Source: RUG714 sp964623515 | GTDB taxonomy: Bacteria > Bacillota > Clostridia > Oscillospirales > Acutalibacteraceae | Direction of reading: 5' to 3' | DNA length: 34,730 bases | Assembly: GCA_964623515.1 (NCBI GenBank) | Contig: CAZURV010000018.1 | Location: 1-34,730 of the forward strand | Shown: one piece after another, positions 7,909 to 13,489 of the stretch | Position numbering within the stretch: position 1 is the first letter of the stretch | How the letters are laid out: every line of letters starts with the position of its first letter | Program-made: the position numbers and the translations under genes | The notes under the pieces: model-generated | What the model saw: the letters and a program-made list of their open reading frames with translations, nothing else | Told to the model about the DNA's origin: nothing | Databases searched by the model: none

Positions 7909-7936
7909 GGTGGGAGGAATATTCCGATTAACCACT
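7909..7936 (+). promoter_or_regulatory. Second candidate L1-binding element, upstream of rplA
   Basis: GGTGGGAGG at 7909-7917 and CCGATTAACCAC at 7924-7935 can form an outer GTGG/CCAC stem (7910-7913 with 7932-7935) and a short inner GGA/TCC stem, with the same asymmetric loop pattern as the element before rplK. It ends 17 nt before the rplA ATG, overlapping the zone where ribosomes load. Confidence 0.6.
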
Positions 7937-7952
7937 TTATGGAGGAACACAA

Positions 7953-8663
7953 ATGAAACATGGTAAAAAATATGTTGAGAGCGCAAAGCTTGTAGACAGA
8001 ACTAAATTATATGACAGTGAAGAGGCGCTTGATATAGCTGTTAAAACTGCCGCTGCAAAGTTTGATGAAACCATTGAAGCGCATATCAGGCTCGGTGTTG
8101 ATTCACGCCATGCAGACCAGCAGGTAAGAGGTTCTGTTGTGCTTCCAAACGGAACGGGCAAAAACATAAGAGTTGTTGTCTTTTGTAAGGGAGACGATAA
8201 AATTGAAGCGGCAAAAGCTGCGGGCGCTGTTGAAGCAGGAGCTGAAGACCTTGTTGCTAAAATCAACGGCGGATGGACAGATTTTGACGTTGCGGTGGCT
8301 TCACCCGATATGATGGGTCTTGTAGGCCGTCTCGGTAAAATACTCGGTCCGCGCGGTCTTATGCCGAACCCGAAAGCCGGAACAGTATCTCCGGATGTCG
8401 CAAAGGCTGTGACCGAATCCATGGCGGGTAAAATCGAATACCGCCTTGATAAAACAAATATTATTCACTGCCCGATCGGTAAAGCTTCTTTCGGCAAAGA
8501 GAAACTTCTTGAGAACTTCAATACGCTTCTCGACGCGATTATTGCGGCGAAGCCTTCGGCGGCAAAAGGGCAGTATATTAAATCCTGCGTTGTTGCCGCA
8601 ACAATGGGTCCCGGCGTTCGATGCAATCCGAATAAACTCGGGTCAAGCGCTTCTGCCGAATAA
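7953..8663 (+). CDS. rplA: 50S ribosomal protein L1
   Basis: A 236-residue L1 protein with two interlocked domains that forms the mobile L1 stalk and doubles as a translational repressor of its mRNA. Family motifs include VDSRHADQQVRG, VLPNGTGK, DMMGLVGRLGKILGPRGLMPNPK and the lysine-rich GKIEYRLDK region. The ATG at 7953 follows TGGAGG. It lies 79 nt after rplK, and that gap carries a second GTGGGAGG/CCAC element, so both genes of the pair may be controlled separately. Confidence 0.98.
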   Translation: MKHGKKYVESAKLVDRTKLYDSEEALDIAVKTAAAKFDETIEAHIRLGVDSRHADQQVRGSVVLPNGTGKNIRVVVFCKGDDKIEAAKAAGAVEAGAEDLVAKINGGWTDFDVAVASPDMMGLVGRLGKILGPRGLMPNPKAGTVSPDVAKAVTESMAGKIEYRLDKTNIIHCPIGKASFGKEKLLENFNTLLDAIIAAKPSAAKGQYIKSCVVAATMGPGVRCNPNKLGSSASAE

Positions 8664-8671
8664 AAACAGTA

Positions 8672-8700
8672 TTGACACGGTGAAAGCTGTGTGATAAAAT
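8672..8700 (+). promoter_or_regulatory. Promoter of rplJ-rplL
   Basis: Consensus -35 TTGACA (8672-8677), 17-nt spacer, -10 TAAAAT (8695-8700), immediately after the rplA stop. Confidence 0.85.
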
Positions 8701-8711
8701 ACAAATTGTTC

Positions 8712-8848
8712 TACCAAAGACAGCAGGTGGATTTTCCGTAAACGCCGTGCGTGCCTGCCGAGGAATGAGCGTACAGTATAAATAGGATTATATTATTTAT
8801 TAAGTATGTATCTGCCTTCCTCGTTTCGGGGAAGGCTTTTATAATTCT
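8712..8848 (+). ncRNA. L10 leader (ribosomal protein L10/L12 autoregulatory RNA) with attenuator
   Basis: The segment ACCAAAGACAGCAGGTG (from 8713) followed by CCTGCCGAGG (8754-8763) is the hallmark of the L10 leader, where the L10-L12 complex binds a kink-turn region. It is followed by an intrinsic terminator: stem GCCTTCC (8814-8820) with GGAAGGC (8830-8836), then TTTTATAATTCTTTT. This arrangement implies premature termination when L10(L12) is in excess. Confidence 0.9.
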
Positions 8849-8889
8849 TTTGTTAGAACAGAAATTAACAAGAGAGGAGAAATTTTACA

Positions 8890-9477
8890 TTGGCAAGCGA
8901 AAAAGTATTAGAACTTAAAAAACAGCAGGTTGCAGAAACAACTGATTTGTTTAAAAATTCTATTGCCGGCGTAGTCGTTGATTACAAGGGTATCACGGTT
9001 GAACAGGATACGAAACTCCGTAAAGAACTGCGTGAAGCGAATGTTCATTATACCGTGCTCAAAAATACGATTCTTCGTATGGCGGCCGATAATGCAGATC
9101 TTAGTGAACTTAAAGAATCCTTTAAGGGCACGACAGCCGTTGCATTCAGTCCGGAAGACCATACTGCCGCGGCAAGGATTTTGCAACAGTTTGCCTCAAA
9201 ATGCCCCACTTTTTCTATTAAGTCCGGCTTCCTTGAGGGTAAAACAGTTGATTTGGCAACAATTGAAGCGTTAGCAAAACTTCCGTCAAGAGACATTTTA
9301 CTTGCTACTGTCTGCAATGCATTTAATGCTCCTATTGCCGCACTTGCAAGAGCCGTTCAGGCGATTGTTGATAAAGGCGGTGCCGAGGCGGCATGCGAGC
9401 CCGCAGAGAAAGAGGAAACTCCGGCAGAAGAAAAAGCTGAAGACGCTCCGTCAGCAGAGGAAACCCCTGCTGAATAA
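8890..9477 (+). CDS. rplJ: 50S ribosomal protein L10
   Basis: Stalk base protein that anchors L7/L12 dimers on 23S rRNA. Starts at TTG 8890 (TTG GCA AGC), 9 nt after AGAGGAGA; no ATG gives a better start. The N-terminal rRNA-binding domain has the expected GVVVDYKGITVEQDTKLRKE and NTILRMA stretches. The protein is 195 residues, longer than the usual 165-175, because the last 25 or so residues are an acidic tail rich in Glu, Ala and Pro. It follows the L10 leader and precedes rplL by 53 nt. Confidence 0.97.
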   Translation: MASEKVLELKKQQVAETTDLFKNSIAGVVVDYKGITVEQDTKLRKELREANVHYTVLKNTILRMAADNADLSELKESFKGTTAVAFSPEDHTAAARILQQFASKCPTFSIKSGFLEGKTVDLATIEALAKLPSRDILLATVCNAFNAPIAALARAVQAIVDKGGAEAACEPAEKEETPAEEKAEDAPSAEETPAE

Positions 9478-9530
9478 TTCGGAATCATCCGAAATTCGAA
9501 AAAATTAACTTTATTTGGAGGTAAATTAAA

Positions 9531-9911
9531 ATGGCATCAGAGAAAATTACAGCTATGATTGAAGAAATCAAAACGCTCACAGTTCTTGAATTATCAGAAC
9601 TCGTCAGCGCAATAGAGGAAGAATTCGGCGTATCCGCAGCGGCGGCAGTTGCAGTAGCAGCTCCGGCAGCAGGCGGCGAAGCAGGCGGTGAGGCCGAAAA
9701 GAGCGAATTTGATGTTGTTCTTACAGATATCGGTTCTGCTAAAATTAACGTTATTAAGGCTGTTCGTGAAATCACGGGTCTTGGTCTTAAAGAGGCTAAG
9801 GAAATCGTTGATAACGCGCCCAAAGCTGTTAAAGAAGGCGTTGCGAAGGCGGATGCCGAAGAAATGCAGAAAAAACTTGAAGACGCAGGCGCAAAGGTTG
9901 AACTTAAGTAA
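9531..9911 (+). CDS. rplL: 50S ribosomal protein L7/L12
   Basis: Flexible stalk protein that recruits translation factors. The 126-residue protein has the N-terminal dimerisation helix (TVLELSELVSAIEEEFGV), an Ala/Gly-rich hinge (about 40-55), and the C-terminal domain with EFDVVLTDIGSAKINVIKA and GLGLKEAKEIVDNAPK. The ATG at 9531 follows TTGGAGG. A strong terminator follows 25 nt after the stop, and rpoB, the usual next gene, is absent. Confidence 0.98.
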   Translation: MASEKITAMIEEIKTLTVLELSELVSAIEEEFGVSAAAAVAVAAPAAGGEAGGEAEKSEFDVVLTDIGSAKINVIKAVREITGLGLKEAKEIVDNAPKAVKEGVAKADAEEMQKKLEDAGAKVELK

Positions 9912-9936
9912 TTATCTCGAATCTTTTGTTACAAGT

Positions 9937-9972
9937 AAAAGGGTAGCTTTCCGTGCGGAAAGCTACCCTTTT
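9937..9972 (+). terminator. Strong intrinsic terminator after rplL
   Basis: A perfect 16-bp stem (9937-9952 with 9957-9972), loop GTGC, ending in TTTT. The AAAA at the 5' base lets it also work on the minus strand. Confidence 0.92.
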
Positions 9973-10000
9973 ATATTGTGTGTATTTGACTTTTCTCCAT

Positions 10001-10018
10001 ATTTGGTTTAAACCAAAT
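10001..10018. repeat. 18-bp perfect palindrome ATTTGGTTTAAACCAAAT
   Basis: Perfect 18-bp palindrome 28 nt after the rplL terminator. Its 14-bp core TTGGTTTAAACCAA recurs at 19594-19607. The flanking TATGGAGAAAA (on the minus strand here) matches CATGGAGAAAA beside the other copy, so the shared unit is about 25 bp in opposite orientation. Confidence 0.7.
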
Positions 10019-10056
10019 TTTGTGAATGTTAAAAGGCGTGATTTTGATAACGTTAT

Positions 10057-10284
10057 TCACGTTTTATCTTCAGCCAAAAATTCCTCAAGCAGTTCTTTCG
10101 TTTTGGCAATATCTTTATTTGGAACATAAATTTTCAATCGTTCTTTCAGACTTGTTTTTTAGGTTATTCCCGCGCCGCATACTGAAAAAGAGGTAGAAGG
10201 GTTGTTATTATTCTTTTAAACTCCTATAAGTATTTCCGCCCACAGTAATTCCTTTTCGGTTAAAAATTCGCAATCACTGTTCAT
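10057..10284 (-). pseudogene. Decayed small protein gene (DUF2007-like), two in-frame stops
   Basis: On the minus strand, an ATG at 10284 preceded by AAGGAGGAG opens a frame of 76 codons ending in TGA at 10057. Two TAA codons interrupt it, after residue 22 and after residue 41. Both halves stay in one frame and read like one protein: start MNSDCEFLTEKELLWAEI, middle VCGAGIT, end LKERLKIYVPNKDIAKTK plus an acidic helix. The pattern (N-terminal helix, then KIYVP strand and terminal helix) resembles small DUF2007-type putative signal-transducing proteins; that assignment is from memory. Each stop is one base from a sense codon (for example TTA to TAA), so this looks like recent inactivation. Confidence 0.7.
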
Positions 10285-10368
10285 TGGAACTCCTCCTTGA
10301 AATATATTTAAGATATTCTTCGTTTTAATTTCAGCGGAAAAACAGTTTTCGTAAAAAAACGTTTAGCT

Positions 10369-10599
10369 TCAAATTTCATCGTAATGTTCAGATTTTTTGT
10401 ACGGCTTTTTCTCATCTGTAAGTTCAAGAATATAATCAACCGAGGTGTTGTATAATCTGCTTAATTTTATCAGTGCGGATATGGGGATTTCTCTCATTCG
10501 ATTTTCGTACTGTGAATAAGTGTTTTGCCTAATATTCAGATAATCTGCAACATATGTCTGTGTGTAATCGTTATCTTCCCGCAAATCTTTCAGCCGCAT
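10369..10599 (-). CDS. Cro/CI-family (XRE) helix-turn-helix regulator
   Basis: A 76-residue DNA-binding protein made of little more than an HTH_3 domain: RLKDLREDNDYTQTYVADYL, then helix-turn-helix NIRQNTYSQYENRMREIPISALIKL split across residues 26-50, ending with YNTSVDYILELTDE. I chose the ATG at 10599, 9 nt after AGAGG; the upstream GTG (10608) and ATG (10605) sit too close to that site. It diverges from the surface-protein gene at 10886. An inverted repeat inside the facing promoter (10647-10664) is a plausible operator for it. The target is inferred from position only. Confidence 0.88.
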   Translation of the reverse strand: MRLKDLREDNDYTQTYVADYLNIRQNTYSQYENRMREIPISALIKLSRLYNTSVDYILELTDEKKPYKKSEHYDEI

Positions 10600-10643
10600 A
10601 AGCATCACCTCTTAATAAGTGTAATATTAAAAAGGATATTCAT

Positions 10644-10672
10644 TTGACAAATATCTCAATTTGTGATAAAAT
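10644..10672 (+). promoter_or_regulatory. Promoter of PPC/Fn3 surface protein with embedded inverted repeat
   Basis: -35 TTGACA (10644-10649), 17-nt spacer, -10 TAAAAT (10667-10672). ACAAAT (10647-10652) and ATTTGT (10659-10664) form a 6-6-6 inverted repeat lying between and over the promoter elements, the usual geometry of a Cro/CI operator. Confidence 0.7.
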
Positions 10673-10713
10673 GCAAATAAACAGACACCCAAGACTTTTG
10701 TGTTCTTATTATT

Positions 10714-10823
10714 TGCCGAATGGATTCGGCAGTTAAAGAGCTAAGAAACTATTATTGCCGCATAATGCTTATTTTATGATGCTTTGTGGTTCTTTCATGT
10801 ATTTTTTTATCAAAATACATGAA
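10714..10823 (+). promoter_or_regulatory. Structured 5' leader with attenuator-like hairpin
   Basis: The roughly 210-nt leader of the surface-protein gene has a hairpin TGCCGAA/TTCGGCA (10714-10720 with 10725-10731) and, further on, a perfect 12-bp stem TTCATGTATTTT/AAAATACATGAA (10794-10805 with 10812-10823). I do not recognise a known riboswitch class. Confidence 0.45.
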
Positions 10824-10885
10824 TAAGATATATTTTGTTAAAATTTAATCAGCCGCAGTTATACCGCGGCCGGAAAGGGGAAATT

Positions 10886-12322
10886 ATGGATAATTTACAG
10901 TCAATTAAATCGGATTATACCGGACAACCGGAAAAGGGAATGAAAATAAAAAAAGCATTCTGCCTTTTTCTTGCGCTGATTTTTATCTGCTCCGTATTCA
11001 CATCTGTGCCCGCAAATGCGGCGTACAATTCTTTCGGTACGGCAAAAAATATAACGCTCGGCAGTACGGTTTACGGTGCGCTGAACGCCTCAAATGAACA
11101 ACAGTTCTATAAGTTTACAATTTCATCTTCGGGCAAATGTTCGTTTAAGTGCGAAAATTATACGGATGGATATTGGGTTACCTATTATTTATATGATGCT
11201 TCGGGGAAGCGCATAGATTATTTTGACGCAGATTATGATGATAATTTCGGTTACGCAAAAGGTTCGGCATATTTTCATCTGCTTTCAGGAACATATTATC
11301 TGAAAGTTGATGCATCCTACAGCAGCGATCAATACGGCAGTTATACGATTGTAACTGCCTTTCAGTCGGCGGGCGAAAGTTTTGCGGAAAGCTACAGCAA
11401 AAACGATAACTATATTGGCAGCGCAAACAGCATTTCCCTTAATAAAAACTATAAAGGACAGCTGGGATATGACGACGATGTGGATTTTTATAAATTCAAA
11501 TTAAATTCTGCCTCAAAAATAACGATTACTGCAAAGAATTATACGGATGAATATTGGGTTACCTATTATTTATATGATGCTTCGGGAAACCGTATAGATT
11601 ATTTTGACGCAGATTATGACAATAATAAAAATTATGCTTATCTTAAAAAAAGTATAAATTTGGCTTCGGGAACATACTATCTGAAAGTTGATGCAATCTA
11701 TAGTAGTGCTCAGTATGGTTTTTACAACTTCACGCTCAGCAATACCGTCAACACTTCGGTTGGCGCACTTAAAAACTTTAAAGTTGCCGCAAGAGGGGTA
11801 ACGAAAATCAAAGCAAGCTGGAGCAAGGTGAGCGGTGCAACAGGTTATCAGATTAAGAGATATATGTTCAGTTCCGGCAAATGGATTACGCTTGGCACAA
11901 CGACTAAAACTTCCTATATGTATTCGGATATTGATTCCGGAAGTCAGTGTAAGTTTTACGTCAGGGCATATAAGAAAATTAACGGCAAATATTATCACGG
12001 CAAGGGTGCAACGCTTGTAACCTGCACAAAACCGAATAAAGTTACGTTAAAATCGCTGTCGACTGCCAAAAATCACACCATAACAAGCAAGTGGTCTAAA
12101 GTGAAGGGCAAAGCGACAGGCTATCAGATTGTTTATTCGCGTTATTCAAATTTCAAAAAATACTGCGGAACGAAAACGCTCAGTACGAAATATACTTCCT
12201 ATATGGGTAAAAATTTCACGAAAAACGTTACGTATTATGTTAAAATACGTTCGTACAGAACGGTAAACGGCAATCATTATTACAGCGACTGGTCAAACGT
12301 GAAAAAAATAAAATGCAAGTAA
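10886..12322 (+). CDS. Secreted surface protein with two PPC-like and two Fn3-like domains
   Basis: A 478-residue protein. ATG 10886 follows GGAAAGGGG with good spacing. About 18 polar residues precede a signal peptide (KIKKAFCLFLALIFICSVF, cleavage likely after PANA). Two PPC-like beta domains follow (about 50-160 and 180-290), each carrying YTDxYWVTYYLYDASGxRIDY, then two Fn3-like domains (about 293-385 and 388-478) with SWSKVSGATGYQIKRY and SKWSKVKGKATGYQIVYS. No catalytic domain is seen, so binding or structure at the cell surface is likely (inference). No LPXTG or membrane anchor is present. The two PPC modules are nearly identical in DNA over 83 nt, a sign of recent duplication or gene conversion. 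It is monocistronic, with a promoter and a terminator. Confidence 0.9.
   Translation: MDNLQSIKSDYTGQPEKGMKIKKAFCLFLALIFICSVFTSVPANAAYNSFGTAKNITLGSTVYGALNASNEQQFYKFTISSSGKCSFKCENYTDGYWVTYYLYDASGKRIDYFDADYDDNFGYAKGSAYFHLLSGTYYLKVDASYSSDQYGSYTIVTAFQSAGESFAESYSKNDNYIGSANSISLNKNYKGQLGYDDDVDFYKFKLNSASKITITAKNYTDEYWVTYYLYDASGNRIDYFDADYDNNKNYAYLKKSINLASGTYYLKVDAIYSSAQYGFYNFTLSNTVNTSVGALKNFKVAARGVTKIKASWSKVSGATGYQIKRYMFSSGKWITLGTTTKTSYMYSDIDSGSQCKFYVRAYKKINGKYYHGKGATLVTCTKPNKVTLKSLSTAKNHTITSKWSKVKGKATGYQIVYSRYSNFKKYCGTKTLSTKYTSYMGKNFTKNVTYYVKIRSYRTVNGNHYYSDWSNVKKIKCK
11156..11619 (+). repeat. Internal direct repeat, 83-nt units 381 nt apart
   Basis: The units are 11156-11238 and 11537-11619. By eye they differ at 4 of 83 positions, while the flanking parts of the same domains have diverged. 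The spacing of 381 nt equals 127 codons, so the frame is kept. Confidence 0.9.
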
Positions 12323-12357
12323 ATTCGGCAGGGATTTTGTCAGCCGGTGAATAATGT

Positions 12358-12401
12358 ATGCAGGACGGTTCTCCAAGGGAAGAACCGTCCTGCATGTTTT
12401 T
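12358..12401 (+). terminator. Intrinsic terminator after the PPC/Fn3 gene
   Basis: 15-bp stem (12358-12372 with 12381-12395), 8-nt loop, followed by GTTTTTA. Confidence 0.9.
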
Positions 12402-12691
12402 ATTCGGAAATCTGTATATGTTGTTCGGCAAAAAAATTTCATTATTGAATATAAAAAATATTTTACAAAATGTAATTTATATTTGACAATATGAACAATA
12501 TATTGTATAATTTTGTTCAGATATGCAAAAACTTTTTTCATAGTCCTTTAATGGGTTAATATCCTGCCGGTATTTTCACAGTAGAATTCAATTCCGGCAG
12601 GGGAAACGAAGGTTTATCTCTATCCGGGTTAAACCGAATTCCGCGGATGCAGTTTTATGGAATTTATCGGCGGAAACTGCGGAGAATAGAA
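12402..12691 (+). other. Non-coding stretch: promoter and structured leader of HTH/membrane pair
   Basis: No gene is seen here. It contains the promoter at 12483-12511 and a leader of about 170 nt with three possible stems: CCTGCCGG/CCGGCAGG (12563-12570 with 12594-12601), ATCC/GGAT around the CGGGTTAAACCG block, and GCAGTTT/AAACTGC (12649-12655 with 12674-12680). The last stem ends directly at the GGAG ribosome site (12681-12684), so it could mask translation. Confidence 0.5.
12483..12511 (+). promoter_or_regulatory. Promoter of HTH/membrane-protein pair with palindromic operator candidate
   Basis: -35 TTGACA (12483-12488), 17-nt spacer, -10 TATAAT (12506-12511). A perfect 12-bp palindrome, ACAATATATTGT (12495-12506), sits in the spacer and touches the -10, suggesting autoregulation by the downstream HTH protein. 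Confidence 0.8.
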
Positions 12692-12904
12692 ATGAAAAAT
12701 ATAAAAATGAAACTTGCCCGCGCGGCAAAGGATATGTCTCAGGAACAGCTCGCAATAGCGGTTGGCGCTACCAGGCAGACGATACTTATGATAGAATCAG
12801 GAAGATACAATCCTTCTTTGAAATTGTGCATTGAAATATGCAGAACTCTTGATTCAACCCTCAACGACCTTTTTTGGAAGGAGGATGATGGCAGTGAAGA
12901 ATAA
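12692..12904 (+). CDS. Small XRE-type helix-turn-helix regulator
   Basis: A 70-residue protein of the short Cro/CI type: MKNIKMKLARAAKDMSQEQL, then the HTH AIAVGATRQTILMIESGRYN and an ending LNDLFWKEDDGSEE. The ATG at 12692 lies 7 nt after GGAG; an upstream in-frame ATG at 12647 has no ribosome site and sits in the structured leader. Short regulators of this kind are often paired with a membrane protein, as here: its 3' end contains the ribosome site of the next gene and overlaps its start. Autoregulation through the palindrome in the promoter is likely (inference). Confidence 0.9.
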   Translation: MKNIKMKLARAAKDMSQEQLAIAVGATRQTILMIESGRYNPSLKLCIEICRTLDSTLNDLFWKEDDGSEE

Positions 12905-13424
12905 AAACAGCGTTGTTTCAACAGATGAAAGGACACGGCAGAAAGTCGGCTCTGCGGCGGCGGTTACACTGTTTCTTTTATGGATTGCTCTTATCGTCAT
13001 CGCAGGGATAAAATCCTTTAAATACGGCATAGGTTCGATAACGGAAGAACTGCTCCTGTTTATCGGTTCCATGCTTGTGTTTGTTCTCTTCAATCACAGA
13101 AAGGGAGATGTTGATTTGCCGAAAACCGCACTCGGCAGGTCTTTGCCGGTTGATGAAAGCGGACGGAGCAAAAGGATAAAAGCTTATTTGGCGGACAGTG
13201 CGATTGACGCTGTTTTGATTTCTGTGTTAAATGTCGGTCTTTCAAGAATAAATAAATATTACAGCTTTACAACCATTGATTTCGGCTCTGCGGCGGTTAC
13301 GGTTGTTTTAAACCTTGTGATGGATATCATCGTCGTATTTGCAGTATTCTTTGCGCTGAATTATCTTTGGGGAGAGCATAATGTTAAAAAATATAACCAA
13401 TATCTTGAAGAAGATGACGACTGA
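12888..13424 (+). CDS. Small integral membrane protein paired with HTH regulator
   Basis: About 178 residues. AAGGAGG lies at 12878-12884 inside the upstream gene; possible starts are ATG 12885, ATG 12888 and GTG 12894. I list 12888, but GTG 12894 has the better spacing (9 nt), so the start is uncertain by a few residues. A polar N-terminus with TDERTRQK precedes a hydrophobic pair (about 22-45 and 50-68), a charged loop (HRKGDVDLPK to RSKRIKAYLA), then two more hydrophobic segments (about 118-165) and an acidic end. This resembles the DUF3796/DUF6773-like membrane proteins often coded beside short XRE regulators. It is probably a membrane partner or target of the regulator. Function unknown. 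Confidence 0.8.
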   Translation: MAVKNKNSVVSTDERTRQKVGSAAAVTLFLLWIALIVIAGIKSFKYGIGSITEELLLFIGSMLVFVLFNHRKGDVDLPKTALGRSLPVDESGRSKRIKAYLADSAIDAVLISVLNVGLSRINKYYSFTTIDFGSAAVTVVLNLVMDIIVVFAVFFALNYLWGEHNVKKYNQYLEEDDD

Positions 13425-13489
13425 TTTTCAAACATAAAAAATCTTAATTAAAATTGTTGAATATTTGCTTTGACGGTTCGGAGGAATAT

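Noticed and set aside
12610..12645. Another repeat copy (TTTATCTCTATCCGG, GGTTAAACC)
   Set aside because: Short motif matches only, no ordered blocks. It is better explained as part of the structured leader.
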